32,085 nt of DNA, taken from assembly GCA_025358645.1 (NCBI GenBank), contig JANYIW010000122.1, positions 1 to 32,085 on the forward strand, read 5' to 3'. The notes beneath the pieces were generated by a model that was given only the letters and a program-made list of their open reading frames with translations, was not told the origin of the DNA and made no database searches. Positions 9,287 through 19,583 of this stretch are shown one piece after another; within the stretch, counting starts at the first letter, position 1; every line of letters begins with the position of its first letter. Position numbers and translations under genes: made by a program. The DNA is from Bacteroidales bacterium. GTDB taxonomy: Bacteria; Bacteroidota; Bacteroidia; Bacteroidales; VadinHA17.

Positions 9287-10141
9287 ATGGAGAACAGAAA
9301 ACCTGCAGGAAGGCCCGTGAGAAAATATGAAAGACCTGATGCAAGTGACAGAAGGAGCAGCAAACAGGGAGGAAATCCCAATGCAAGACCGGAGAAGTCA
9401 GCTTTGAAGGGCGTAAAAAAGGAAATTGAATTAATCAGACTTAACAGGTTCATTGCAAACAGTGGTGTCTGTTCCCGGAGAGATGCTGATGAACATATAA
9501 AAAACGGACTTATATCAGTTAATGGTCACATTGTAACAGATATGGGTACAAAGGTCAGTTATGATGATGATGTCAGGTTTAAAAATAAAAGACTTTCGGC
9601 TGAAAAAAAGGTTTATATACTCATGAATAAGCCAAAAGATTATGTTACTACCGTTGAAGATCCACATGCAGAACATACAGTACTTGAGCTCATCGGAGAT
9701 ACCTGTGCTGAAAGAGTTTATCCTGTCGGGCGACTTGATAAGGCAACAACCGGAGTCCTTCTGCTTACAAATGATGGCGATCTTGCAGGAAAACTCACCC
9801 ACCCTAAGTATAAAAGGAAAAAAATATATCATGTCTTTCTTGATAACCCTGTAACCAAAAATGATCTTTTTAAACTGACGGAAGGTGTCGAACTTGATGG
9901 AATGACAATTGTAGCAGATGCAGTATCTTATGCTGATCCTGACGATAAAAGCCAGATAGGGATAGAGCTTCACTCAGGGCAAAACAGAGTTATTCGAAGG
10001 ATGTTTGAAACGCTTGGCTATAGGGTTAAGAAGCTTGACCGGGTATATTTTGCCGGGCTTACCAAGAAAAATGTTCAAAGAGGAAAGTGGCGGTACCTTA
10101 ATGACAAGGAGGTAACTATGCTTAAAAGAGGTATATTTTAA
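9287..10141 (+). CDS. RsuA/RluB-family 23S/16S rRNA pseudouridine synthase with basic N-terminal extension
   Basis: S4 domain (IRLNRFIANSGVCSRRDADEHIKNGLISVNGHIV) followed by the catalytic motif VYPVGRLDKATTGVLLLTNDGDLAGKLTHPKYKRKKIY and GQNRVIRRMFETLGYRVKKLDRV. Confidence 0.93.
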   Translation: MENRKPAGRPVRKYERPDASDRRSSKQGGNPNARPEKSALKGVKKEIELIRLNRFIANSGVCSRRDADEHIKNGLISVNGHIVTDMGTKVSYDDDVRFKNKRLSAEKKVYILMNKPKDYVTTVEDPHAEHTVLELIGDTCAERVYPVGRLDKATTGVLLLTNDGDLAGKLTHPKYKRKKIYHVFLDNPVTKNDLFKLTEGVELDGMTIVADAVSYADPDDKSQIGIELHSGQNRVIRRMFETLGYRVKKLDRVYFAGLTKKNVQRGKWRYLNDKEVTMLKRGIF

Positions 10142-10150
10142 TCTTTAAAG

Positions 10151-11029
10151 ATGAGTCACAGAGCAGGTTTTGTAAATATACTGGGGAATCCTAATGTCGG
10201 GAAATCGACTATTATGAACGCTCTTGTCGGAGAGAAACTTTCTATTATTACTTCAAAAGCTCAGACAACCCGTCACCGGATAATGGGTATTGTTAATGGT
10301 GAGGATTTCCAGATTGTATACTCTGATACTCCCGGAATACTAAGACCTCAATATAAGCTTCAGGAGACAATGATGAATTTTGTCAATTCAGCCCTCTATG
10401 ATGCAGACTTGATTCTTTATGTTACTGATGTTACAGAACGGACTGCTGAAGAAGGTGAATATATTGATAAGATAAAAGAATCGGGAATTCCTGTAATTAT
10501 TGGTATAAATAAGGTTGACCTTACAACTCAGGATGACCTTGAAAAAGTTGTTGAATCATGGCATATTGCCTTTCCATCGTCACCTGTCATCCCGATCTCC
10601 GCACTTAAAAACTTTAACCTCGACTCTCTTCTGAACGCTATTCTGGTAAAACTTCCTGAGAGCCCTCCTTTTTTCCCAAAAGATCAGCTTACTGACAAAT
10701 ACGAACGGTTTTTTGCTTCAGAGATAATACGTGAAAAAATTCTTGTAAATTACCAGAAAGAAATCCCTTATTCTGTTGAGATAGAAATTGAAAGCTTTAA
10801 AGAAGAAAAAGATATCATTAAAATAAGAGCGCTTATCCATGTTACACGTGACAGTCAGAAAGGTATAATTATTGGTCATAAAGGATCTATGTTAAAAAGA
10901 GTGGGTACTGAAGCCAGGCGAGATATGGAGGATTTTTTCAGGAAAAAAATTTACCTTGAGTTATATGTAAAGGTAACTAAGGACTGGAGAGATAAACCGC
11001 TGATTCTTAAAAGATTTGGTTATCAATAA
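10151..11029 (+). CDS. era: GTPase Era
   Basis: G1 GNPNVGKST, G3 DTPG, G4 NKVD, C-terminal KH domain (GIIIGHKGSMLKRVGTEARRDMEDFF). Confidence 0.97.
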   Translation: MSHRAGFVNILGNPNVGKSTIMNALVGEKLSIITSKAQTTRHRIMGIVNGEDFQIVYSDTPGILRPQYKLQETMMNFVNSALYDADLILYVTDVTERTAEEGEYIDKIKESGIPVIIGINKVDLTTQDDLEKVVESWHIAFPSSPVIPISALKNFNLDSLLNAILVKLPESPPFFPKDQLTDKYERFFASEIIREKILVNYQKEIPYSVEIEIESFKEEKDIIKIRALIHVTRDSQKGIIIGHKGSMLKRVGTEARRDMEDFFRKKIYLELYVKVTKDWRDKPLILKRFGYQ

Positions 11030-11050
11030 GATAAATATTTTAAATATTTT

Positions 11051-12355
11051 ATGAGTAGAATAGTTGCAATAGTAGGAAGACCAAATGTTGGGAAATCGAC
11101 ACTTTTCAACAGGCTTACCACTTCAAGGGAAGCGATAGTTGATGAAGTAAGCGGAGTTACCCGCGATCGCAACTATGGAGTGTCGTTCTGGAATGGAATC
11201 GATTTTTCAGTAATCGATACAGGCGGGTATGTTCAAAACTCTGATGACATTTTTGAAGAAGAAATAAATAAACAGGTATTACTTGCCATCGAAGAGTCGG
11301 ATGTCATACTCTTTATGGTTGATGTAACATGTGGTATTCACGACCTGGATACATCAGTAGCCTCTCTTCTCAGAAGGGTTGACAAGAAAGTATTGCTTGT
11401 AGTGAATAAGGTAGATAATGGTGAAAGGCTTATGGATGCCAATGAATTTTACAATCTTGGTTTGGGTGATTATTTCCCGTTAAGCTCCATGAACGGCAGT
11501 GGCACAGGAGAACTTCTCGACGAGGTAGTAAAAAGCCTGCCCCGGGAGGAGCCCGTGCAGATCCCTGATCTGCCAAGGATTGCGATTGTTGGCCGGCCAA
11601 ACGTCGGCAAATCATCGTTGGTAAATTCTCTTCTCGGAGAAGAAAGAAATATTGTCACTCCGGTAGCCGGTACAACGCGTGATTCAATATACACCAGATA
11701 TAACAAATTTCAGCACGATTTTCTCCTCGTTGATACAGCAGGTTTACGCAAAAAGGGGAAAGTAAGTGAAGATATAGAGTTTTATTCTGTAATGCGGGCT
11801 GTTAAAACCATTGAAAATTCAGATATCTGTCTGCTTCTTATTGATGCTACAAGAGGAATTGAATCCCAGGATCTCAATATTATGTCGCTTATTCAAAAGA
11901 ATAACAAAGGGATGATAGTACTGGTTAATAAATGGGATCTTATTGAAAAAGAAAACAACACAACAAATTTGTTTGAAAACGATATAAAGGAAAAAACAGC
12001 CCCTTTCACCGATTATCCCATTCTGTTTATCTCTGCAATTAATAAACAGCGGATTCATAAAGTACTTGAATTGGTTGATCAGGTAAACAAGAACAGGAAC
12101 AGGAAGATCAGCACATCTGAATTAAACGAAGTGATGCTACAGGTTGTTAAAAACAATCCGCCGCCGGCGTTAAAAGGGAAATATGTTAAGATCAAGTATG
12201 TGACTCAACTTCCTATATATACCCCGGCTTTTGCTTTTTTTTGTAACCTCCCGCAATATGTGAAGGATCCTTATAAAAGGTATCTGGAGAACAGGATGAG
12301 GGAGAAATTTGAATTTACCGGCGTTCCGATAAGGATATTTTTCAGAAAAAAATGA
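11051..12355 (+). CDS. der: Ribosome biogenesis GTPase Der (EngA), tandem G domains
   Basis: Two GRPNVGKS P-loops ([16 protein letters not shown] and [16 protein letters not shown]), two G3/G4 sets, and a C-terminal KH-like domain. Confidence 0.97.
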   Translation: MSRIVAIVGRPNVGKSTLFNRLTTSREAIVDEVSGVTRDRNYGVSFWNGIDFSVIDTGGYVQNSDDIFEEEINKQVLLAIEESDVILFMVDVTCGIHDLDTSVASLLRRVDKKVLLVVNKVDNGERLMDANEFYNLGLGDYFPLSSMNGSGTGELLDEVVKSLPREEPVQIPDLPRIAIVGRPNVGKSSLVNSLLGEERNIVTPVAGTTRDSIYTRYNKFQHDFLLVDTAGLRKKGKVSEDIEFYSVMRAVKTIENSDICLLLIDATRGIESQDLNIMSLIQKNNKGMIVLVNKWDLIEKENNTTNLFENDIKEKTAPFTDYPILFISAINKQRIHKVLELVDQVNKNRNRKISTSELNEVMLQVVKNNPPPALKGKYVKIKYVTQLPIYTPAFAFFCNLPQYVKDPYKRYLENRMREKFEFTGVPIRIFFRKK

Positions 12356-12402
12356 TCAAATTTGGTGTGGTTTTTGTTGTGAAAATATATTGACTTTAAA
12401 CC

Positions 12403-12924
12403 ATGAAAGAAATCAGGTATCTATTATTAATTTTTGTTATTCTGATCTGTCTGGATTCATGCAGGAAGATAGTGCAATTGCCAGCAGTTCCTCATATTGA
12501 ATTTAACAACTTTACAATTTTCGATACAACAGATATTCTGGGCAATAAATCTAAGGGGGGAAGACTCAGGTTTCATTTTGAAGATGGCGATGGCGACCTT
12601 GGACTGAATGCACCATCAGATGGGATGGTGGATTCAACAAATTTGTTTTTCACTCTCTTCAGGAAAAAGGGAGGAGTTATGTTACCCACTCCGGACAATG
12701 ATCCATTAAAACCGTCATCCTGCAGGATACCATTTATGGAGAGGCTTGGGCAGAATAAAATATTGAAAGGAACAATCTCTGTTACTTTCGTTTACACATT
12801 CTATGAACCTAAAGATTCTAATATAATCAGATATGATTTCTATATTAAAGACAGGGCTCTGAACGAGAGCAATGTTGTTTCCACCACTGAAATAGCGCTT
12901 TCTGTAAATAATACGTATAAATAG
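12403..12924 (+). CDS. Hypothetical lipoprotein
   Basis: 173 aa with an N-terminal lipoprotein-like signal (MKEIRYLLLIFVILICLDSC) and an acidic FEDGDGDLGLN motif; follows der on the same strand. Confidence 0.75.
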   Translation: MKEIRYLLLIFVILICLDSCRKIVQLPAVPHIEFNNFTIFDTTDILGNKSKGGRLRFHFEDGDGDLGLNAPSDGMVDSTNLFFTLFRKKGGVMLPTPDNDPLKPSSCRIPFMERLGQNKILKGTISVTFVYTFYEPKDSNIIRYDFYIKDRALNESNVVSTTEIALSVNNTYK

Positions 12925-12929
12925 CCTTT

Positions 12930-15900
12930 TCACACTTTCACCCCGATCAGAAGGACATCATCGACCTGTTCATAAGAACCTTTCCAATCAAAATAGAATT
13001 TAGCCATAGCTTCCTTTTGCTCATCCATAGGGAGCTTTGAAACCTGCTCAATCATTCGTTTTAACCTTGCTATTTTCATTTTTTTGCCATCTGCTCCTCC
13101 AAATTGGTCGGGTAATCCGTCAGAGAACAGATAGATAGTGTCCCCTTCCTTAAGATAGTACTCCTGATCGTCGAAGAATTTCTCAATAACCGATTCACCT
13201 CCCACTGATGATCTGTTACCTTTAATATATAATGGTTCACCATCGAGTACGAGTATAACAGGTCGCATTGCTGAAGCGAATCTGATATGGCGTGTTGAAA
13301 TACTAAATTCACATACCACCATATCCATACCGTCATTGGAGACACCCAATTCCACATTCTGATTAAGTGTGGAGAAAATCTGTTCATCCAGCAGGCTAAG
13401 TATTTCGGAGGGTTTTGAAATTCTCTTTCGTGTAACTATATCCTGAAGGAGTGTTGATCCAATCATCGACATGAATGCACCAGGAACACCATGGCCTGTA
13501 GAATCAGCACAGACCAGAATAAACTTATCATCCTCAAGTTTATCGAACCAATAAAAATCACCACTAACAATATCCCTCGGATGGAACAGGATAAATGCAT
13601 CCTTAAAAGTATCTTTAAGTTTGTTGATATCTGGCAAGATGCTTGTTTGTATTCTCTTGGCATAGTTTATACTATCCGTAATCTCAATGTTCTGAAGTTC
13701 AATTTCCCCTTTCTGCTTCATTACAACACTGGTTCTGGCTGCAAGTTCTGATTCAAGGTATTCCTGAATCTTTTTTTGTGTTTTATCCCTTTCTCTTATT
13801 ATCAGAATTACAAAACCGGTCATAACAGCTATGGCAGACAGGATAAACCACCAGGTTCTATAGAAAGGTTTCTTGATCAGAATACTAATCGAAACCGGTG
13901 TTGCCTGAGAGAAACCATCTCCATTTACAGAAATAAGATTAAATTTGTATTTACCGTCACTCAGACTAAAAGTTGCTTCTCGTGAAGTATTCATTTTGCT
14001 CCAGTCAAGATCAACGTTTTCGAGAAAAGTACTGTAATAAACTTTTTCAGGTGAACTGAAATTAATACCCGAATAATAGACTTTGATCTTATACTTCATA
14101 AAAGGCAGGACAAAGGATGGTTGGTAAGGATATGACACATCATTTATCTCTATTATATTTATGTTATTTAATGGCGCATGCGCACTCTTCTTTTCCTTTA
14201 ACCGGTCATAGATAATTAAACCTTCAGTTGTCCCAATTAAGATTTTTTTGTCGTTCGATTCAAACATGCCTTCAGCATTGCACATTCCGACTTTAGCAAA
14301 ATCAGTCCCAAAAACTCTTACAGTTCCGGAATAAGAATTTATCATTGAAAATGCTTTGATATGACCAACCCAGATATTGTTATCTTTATCAGCCAGAATA
14401 CTATAGCAATAATTCGACATTAAATCATTTGATCGGTTAATTGCGGTAAGTGAATCGTTAATAAATTTGAATATCCCATTCCCTTCAGTTGCAGCCCATA
14501 TTGCACCATCGCTGGTTTGAGTAAATGAAAGTATTTTATTCCTGCTGCTTCCTGACATCGATACATTTAAGGTCTTTATATTAAATAAGGGATCAATCGT
14601 ATAAAGTTTATCACTCTCTGTACCAATATAAGCAACGCCTTCTCTTGTAAGAAATATTTTATTAATACTATTATGAGGCAATCCATTATTTATATCAAAT
14701 TTCTTCTTAATGTTCCCCTCTTTATCTAAAACAATTACCCCATTGGTAGTGGCCAGCCAGATATTCTTATTATCCATTTCAATATCTTTTATATCATCAG
14801 ATCCATAATCACCCGACCTGTAAATCCGTTTTACTGACCCGTTGCTATTTCTGACAAACAAGCCATTTCCGCCTGTTCCTATCCAGAGGTTCTTTGCCTG
14901 ATCGAGATAAAAAGATTTTATCTCTGAGTGTCCGATCTGATTTGTAAGATCTGTGAAAGAGAGAGACTTACCTGTATTCAAGTCAAAAATATGGAATCCT
15001 GCAGGTGTGCCAAGTAGATAATTGTTATCAATATTTTTTATGTAAAGAATATTATTTTCCAGCGGATTCTTACCGGGCGTATAATTGCTTAATGAATAGG
15101 ATGTCAGCATAGAAATTCCTTCCCCGTATAATCCGAACCAATAATTCCCTTCAAAATCCTGAAATACTAATTTTACATCATTCTCAGTCAGTCCGGAGTT
15201 AAGATCATAAAATTTCTCTGATTTCACTGCTGCATAATCATCAGACATATCAATCTGAATTACTCCTGAACCGGAGGTTGATATCCAGAATGAACCTTCT
15301 GAATCCTCGATGATAGATTGAACTTTAAGTGATTTCAACTCCGGATGGCCGGGGAGGCGCGTAAGGTCTTCACCCTTATCGGTTATTTTTAATTGAAACA
15401 AACCATTATCATCAGTTCCAAGAATAAATCTTGAGCCATCACCAGTCTTGTGGATCGAAGTGACACCGTAAGAATCAAATCCGTCAATGACTTTGATTAC
15501 CGAGATTGAATCTTTTTCCAGTCTGCAGACCAGAAGATTCTCCTGGGTACCAATGAGCATATTTCCTGAATTGGTAAAAGAAGCAGAAAACAATACCGGA
15601 TCAACTGATAGTGAGTACTGATGTACCTCCTCCGGGTTCAAAGGATTAACTGAAAAAACGGCCCTGCCTTGTGGTACTATGTAAATCAGTCCATCAGGTC
15701 CTTCAATAAGTTCACTTATGCTTTTTGTATTTGAAACAGGAACTGCAATCAGTTTATTATCCTTTGCATAAAGGACTGTCCCATCACTACAACCGAACCA
15801 CAATGTTCCCTGTTTATCTTTAAGGCTTTTTGTAGGGTACCGCCCGACTGAAGAATCCGGATATTGTACCCGGATAAAATTATAGCCATCAAACCTGGAC

Positions 15901-16091
15901 AGTCCGCCAGCAGTTCCGACCCATAGAAAACCATCGTTTGACTGAGTAATAGTATAAACAAAAGCATTTGGGATATCCCTCTCAATTCCATAATTCGTGA
16001 AGCTATAAGTCTGTCCGCTTGATATTGAAGAGAATAGAAAAAAGAACCAGACGGCGCTGATTAATATTTTAAAATTGATATTAAATCTCAT
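12930..16091 (-). CDS. Reg_prop beta-propeller + Y_Y_Y + TM + SpoIIE/PP2C-type serine phosphatase
   Basis: Signal peptide; repeated propeller motifs (NDGFLWVGTAGGLSRFDGYNF, EGSFWISTSGSGVIQID, KNLWIGTGGNGLFV, NIWVGHIKAFSMI); Y_Y_Y region; TM WWFILSAIAVMTGFVILII; SpoIIE core (HPRDIVSGDFYWF, CADSTGHGVPGAFMSMIG, LFSDGLPDQFGG). Confidence 0.93.
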   Translation of the reverse strand: MRFNINFKILISAVWFFFLFSSISSGQTYSFTNYGIERDIPNAFVYTITQSNDGFLWVGTAGGLSRFDGYNFIRVQYPDSSVGRYPTKSLKDKQGTLWFGCSDGTVLYAKDNKLIAVPVSNTKSISELIEGPDGLIYIVPQGRAVFSVNPLNPEEVHQYSLSVDPVLFSASFTNSGNMLIGTQENLLVCRLEKDSISVIKVIDGFDSYGVTSIHKTGDGSRFILGTDDNGLFQLKITDKGEDLTRLPGHPELKSLKVQSIIEDSEGSFWISTSGSGVIQIDMSDDYAAVKSEKFYDLNSGLTENDVKLVFQDFEGNYWFGLYGEGISMLTSYSLSNYTPGKNPLENNILYIKNIDNNYLLGTPAGFHIFDLNTGKSLSFTDLTNQIGHSEIKSFYLDQAKNLWIGTGGNGLFVRNSNGSVKRIYRSGDYGSDDIKDIEMDNKNIWLATTNGVIVLDKEGNIKKKFDINNGLPHNSINKIFLTREGVAYIGTESDKLYTIDPLFNIKTLNVSMSGSSRNKILSFTQTSDGAIWAATEGNGIFKFINDSLTAINRSNDLMSNYCYSILADKDNNIWVGHIKAFSMINSYSGTVRVFGTDFAKVGMCNAEGMFESNDKKILIGTTEGLIIYDRLKEKKSAHAPLNNINIIEINDVSYPYQPSFVLPFMKYKIKVYYSGINFSSPEKVYYSTFLENVDLDWSKMNTSREATFSLSDGKYKFNLISVNGDGFSQATPVSISILIKKPFYRTWWFILSAIAVMTGFVILIIRERDKTQKKIQEYLESELAARTSVVMKQKGEIELQNIEITDSINYAKRIQTSILPDINKLKDTFKDAFILFHPRDIVSGDFYWFDKLEDDKFILVCADSTGHGVPGAFMSMIGSTLLQDIVTRKRISKPSEILSLLDEQIFSTLNQNVELGVSNDGMDMVVCEFSISTRHIRFASAMRPVILVLDGEPLYIKGNRSSVGGESVIEKFFDDQEYYLKEGDTIYLFSDGLPDQFGGADGKKMKIARLKRMIEQVSKLPMDEQKEAMAKFYFDWKGSYEQVDDVLLIGVKV

Positions 16092-16103
16092 ATCGGATCT
16101 TTC

Positions 16104-17138
16104 TTATTTTTTGGGCTTCACTTTCTCATAACCTACTTTAGGCTGGTAAAAAGGTACGCCCCCAATGGGTGAACTAAAGAATTGCAATGCATCTCCTCTC
16201 TGGTTTTCAAGAGTAATTACAACATTATTATTTTTAACCAGTTCACCCTGTTTTTTATGAAACTGAAAGTCAAGTGATGATCCTACTTCCGGGGGTTCAA
16301 TCGGTATATTTGATTTGACCCAGTTATCCTCATTTGATATCGGGACCGAGATACCTTGTTTATATCTTGAAACCACCAGAATAGTACCATCATTATCCCA
16401 GTCAAAATTACTCTGCCTGATATATACGATACCGGTATCAATATAAGGATATATGTGTGCCACACTCTTAAAGTCATTCCACATCCTGAAATGATATGAA
16501 TATGTAAATGCGTTTGCTCCTTCAATAGGAATATTACTATTTTGATTACTGCTTAGAAAATACCTATAAAGATTTCCATCGTCACCGCTTATTCCTTCGC
16601 AGACAATTTTGAATATATTACTGTTCCATTTTGCATTGAAGTCCCCCTCAGAAGGATTAAACGGACCGAATGAATAATACTTGTTATCGTACTTTGCTTC
16701 ATTGCCAAATATCTTCGATGATAATAAGTTCCCTGATTTGTAATTCAATCCTTTTAACAGACCCCTGGATTCTTCATTTTTTTCAGGATCAACACCTTTA
16801 CCCCCATAAACGGAGAACTTTGTTTTTGTGTTGAATTCCCCCTGAATCTCATCATTTTCACCTCCGCAATCGGGGTCAAAAACTCTTATATAAAACGGTT
16901 GAGTATAATTCTTCAGGATGCTAAAGAAAAATATCTGGTAAAAATCAGCGTCGCCCCAGGATGTCTTACCATCCTTCCCAAAAGTTACCAGGAATGGAAT
17001 ATTTTCATCTTTACCCGGGACAGGCTGGGCATATAATCTGACGAAAACCGGAATCCCAAGTAAACAAACAAGCAGAACTATTTTAAATATTGATTTTTTC
17101 AATTCCATTAATGTCAAATTTAATGATTTCAGTATCAT
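16104..17138 (-). CDS. Exported protein of unknown family
   Basis: ORF 16104-17324. The likely start is the ATG at 17138 (ATGA overlap with the upstream stop) or 17108 (MELKKSIFKIVLLVCLLGIPVFVRLYAQ signal peptide). No recognisable domain; characteristic VTFGKDGKTSWGDADFYQIFFF...FYIRVFDPDCGGENDE...FNTKTKFSVYGGKG. Confidence 0.75.
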   Translation of the reverse strand: MILKSLNLTLMELKKSIFKIVLLVCLLGIPVFVRLYAQPVPGKDENIPFLVTFGKDGKTSWGDADFYQIFFFSILKNYTQPFYIRVFDPDCGGENDEIQGEFNTKTKFSVYGGKGVDPEKNEESRGLLKGLNYKSGNLLSSKIFGNEAKYDNKYYSFGPFNPSEGDFNAKWNSNIFKIVCEGISGDDGNLYRYFLSSNQNSNIPIEGANAFTYSYHFRMWNDFKSVAHIYPYIDTGIVYIRQSNFDWDNDGTILVVSRYKQGISVPISNEDNWVKSNIPIEPPEVGSSLDFQFHKKQGELVKNNNVVITLENQRGDALQFFSSPIGGVPFYQPKVGYEKVKPKK

Positions 17139-18571
17139 GGTTGTCGGAAAACAATAATATTTTTCGAAATACATGCTTCCTTTACCATTGCACCCGGTTC
17201 CGGTACTGTCGATACTATAAGCTGAATATTGTAAGAGCCGGGTTTGGTAAATCTTTTTTCTATATCCTTTCCAACTCCGATTGTTTCGTCTCCGAAGTTC
17301 CAGTAGTACTGTGATATATTCCATCCCGGAAGATTAGTACTGTCAGCGCTCAAGATTATTCTTTGATTTGTTCCAATCCTGTCGGGCGCTGAAATATAAG
17401 GTTGCTCAATTTTTGTTACTACTACAGTTTCAGATTTTTCATTATAGGTAACTTTTTTGGTAATAAGGTTTACTACGTCAAGTTGAACTGTGTATGTTCC
17501 GGGACCATTAAAACAATGTTCGACTACAGATCCGGTAGCTTTTTTACCATCGCCGAATTTCCATTCAAAGCGAAAAGGTATTGAGTCATATTTTACAGCG
17601 TTCTTTTCAAAAAAGCGGTAACAGTAATTATTTTCAAGAAGGGTGTCACATGAAGCTTTCCGAATGATATTCGAATTAAATTCGTAGATATCATCTTCTT
17701 TACTCCGATTTGAAGAAAAATAGCCTTTCTGAAGATCATCTTCTGCCACAAAAGCAAAATCATCAGCAGTGGAATTGATCGGCTCAGGCAGAAGTAGTGG
17801 ATTTTCCCAGGCACCATTACTTATTGAGGTATAATAAACATCGAGGTTGCCGATACCCCCGGGTCTGTTTGATGTAAAATATAATTTGCCCGAGGCGTGC
17901 ATGTAAGGATAATTTTCAGATCCCGCGGAATTCACAGTAGATCCAAGATTCACCGGACCGGACCAATTACCATCAATTAATTCACAGGAGTAAAGATCAG
18001 ATCCACCATGGCCCCCCGGCATATCTGAGGCAAAAAACATGGATTTTCCATCTCTGCTTATTGATGGCTGGCCCACATCAAACTGCGGATCATTAAATTT
18101 AAATGGTCGTATCGATACCAGATCTGTACCTGAAAGTTCAGCAATGAATATCCCACTATGATTTTTGAACTTCTTGTTCCCGGCAATTTTCCCTGTTTCA
18201 ACTTCACTTGTAAAATACACAGTTTTCCCATCAGGAGCAAAACATAACGGCCCGTTATTGAATTTGTTACTCCGCTCGCTTTTTATTACTCTTGATTTCC
18301 TGTATGCTGAGGTGTCTTTTTTCTCTGCTAAGTAAATATTGTAAAGACGGCTTCCATCATAACCAGTGCGATCTTTAATTGCACTAAACCGTCTGTCGGA
18401 GCAAAATACTATACCATCTTTGACTATCACAGGAGAAATATTATTAAAGCCATTATAATTAAATGGCATCCTTTTAATCCTATAAACAGAAGGTTGCTGC
18501 GCCTCAGTCTGAACTGAAACGAAAGGTACAATCAGAGCGAGTGTTATGATATATAATAATTTTTTCAACAT
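17135..18571 (-). CDS. PD40 (WD40-like beta-propeller) repeat protein with C-terminal PKD domains
   Basis: PD40 motifs LCFAPDGKTVYFTSE, PSISRDGKSMFFASDMPGGHGGSDLYSCELI, LYFTSNRPGGIGNLDVYYT; PKD motifs FEWKFGDGKKATGSVVEHCFNGPGTYTVQL and YYWNFGDETIGVGKDIEKRFTKPGSYNIQL. Confidence 0.88.
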   Translation of the reverse strand: MLKKLLYIITLALIVPFVSVQTEAQQPSVYRIKRMPFNYNGFNNISPVIVKDGIVFCSDRRFSAIKDRTGYDGSRLYNIYLAEKKDTSAYRKSRVIKSERSNKFNNGPLCFAPDGKTVYFTSEVETGKIAGNKKFKNHSGIFIAELSGTDLVSIRPFKFNDPQFDVGQPSISRDGKSMFFASDMPGGHGGSDLYSCELIDGNWSGPVNLGSTVNSAGSENYPYMHASGKLYFTSNRPGGIGNLDVYYTSISNGAWENPLLLPEPINSTADDFAFVAEDDLQKGYFSSNRSKEDDIYEFNSNIIRKASCDTLLENNYCYRFFEKNAVKYDSIPFRFEWKFGDGKKATGSVVEHCFNGPGTYTVQLDVVNLITKKVTYNEKSETVVVTKIEQPYISAPDRIGTNQRIILSADSTNLPGWNISQYYWNFGDETIGVGKDIEKRFTKPGSYNIQLIVSTVPEPGAMVKEACISKNIIVFRQP

Positions 18572-18575
18572 AATA

Positions 18576-19583
18576 CTAAAAGTACCTTGGATTAGCTGCG
18601 CTTACTTTATATCCGAATTCGTATCGCAAAATAATTTCGCTTGATCCTTTTGAATAAGAATTCATCCTGCCAACAGGATAATCATAAGAGAAACCGAACA
18701 TAAACTGCGGATTAAGCTGAACCTGAAGAATTCCTACAACAACTTCTTCTGATGTTCGATAAGAGGCGCCCAACCATATCAGATCCCCTAATATAAAATT
18801 GGCATTTATATCTAATTGCGTAAGCCTCTTTGTCTTCTTAAGAGAATAATCAATCAGTACCGAAGGTTTAAACTTGAAAACCTGTGAGAATGTAATAAGA
18901 CCGCCGGCAGAAAAGATAACATCATACTCTTTAACACTATGATATGGCTCGACAGAATTCGTTGATATGTTTTTCTTATAGTTCAGGAAAGAAGGAATAG
19001 AAGCTCCGGCAAAAAACTGATCGCTGAAATAGTAGACCCCGGCGCCTACATTTGGAAGAAGATATGGTTTGTCATTTGAACTAAATACCGGATCGTTTTT
19101 TGTTGTTGTCAGAATGCCTGTATAGTCTGTGTTTGACCTGTCAAAACCTCCTTTCAGACCGAGTGAAAGCTTCCCTTTTCCCAACTTTATATGGTAAGCG
19201 TAACTGGCATAAATACTCTGAGATTTAGTAAACCCGAATTTCATGAACTGAGCCATTATCCCGAGACCAACCTTGTCGTTTTTCAATGGAGCATTAAGCG
19301 AAGCCGTTTGAAAAACCGGAGCATCAGATATGCCCATCCACTGCATCCTGTATGACAAAAATGCACTCAGAGAACCCCTTGTCCCGGCATACGCGGGGTT
19401 GATCAACAGACCATTCTGCAGGTATTGACTATAGACAGGGTATCCCAGGCTTATCCCGGTTGCATCAGAAATTGCCTGACCCTGGACGCTTATGAAGGCA
19501 GTAAAGAAGAAAAAACAAAATAATACCTTTATCTTATTCATTCTATGGATATCACCAAAATACTTTACTAAAAACCTTGACAT
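18576..19583 (-). CDS. PorP/SprF-family outer membrane protein
   Basis: Signal peptide (MNKIKVLFCFFFFTAFISVQGQ); PorP/SprF hallmark YSQYLQNGLLINPAYAGTRGSLSAFLSYRMQWMGISDAPVFQTASLNAPLKNDKVGLGI; C-term FGFSYDYPVGRMNSYSKGSSEIILRYEFGYK. Confidence 0.95.
   Translation of the reverse strand: MSRFLVKYFGDIHRMNKIKVLFCFFFFTAFISVQGQAISDATGISLGYPVYSQYLQNGLLINPAYAGTRGSLSAFLSYRMQWMGISDAPVFQTASLNAPLKNDKVGLGIMAQFMKFGFTKSQSIYASYAYHIKLGKGKLSLGLKGGFDRSNTDYTGILTTTKNDPVFSSNDKPYLLPNVGAGVYYFSDQFFAGASIPSFLNYKKNISTNSVEPYHSVKEYDVIFSAGGLITFSQVFKFKPSVLIDYSLKKTKRLTQLDINANFILGDLIWLGASYRTSEEVVVGILQVQLNPQFMFGFSYDYPVGRMNSYSKGSSEIILRYEFGYKVSAANPRYF

Noticed and set aside
9515-9973. 152-aa minus-strand ORF opposite the pseudouridine synthase
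   Set aside because: Antisense to a well-supported CDS, with no domain or start context.
10151-12355. era-der adjacency as a novel GTPase system
   Set aside because: Both are standard ribosome-assembly GTPases with intact motifs; the cluster looks ordinary.
17139-17324. N-terminal 62-residue extension of the 16104-17324 ORF
   Set aside because: Overlaps the PD40-PKD coding sequence out of frame; the ATG at 17138 (ATGA coupling) or 17108 followed by a signal peptide is more credible.
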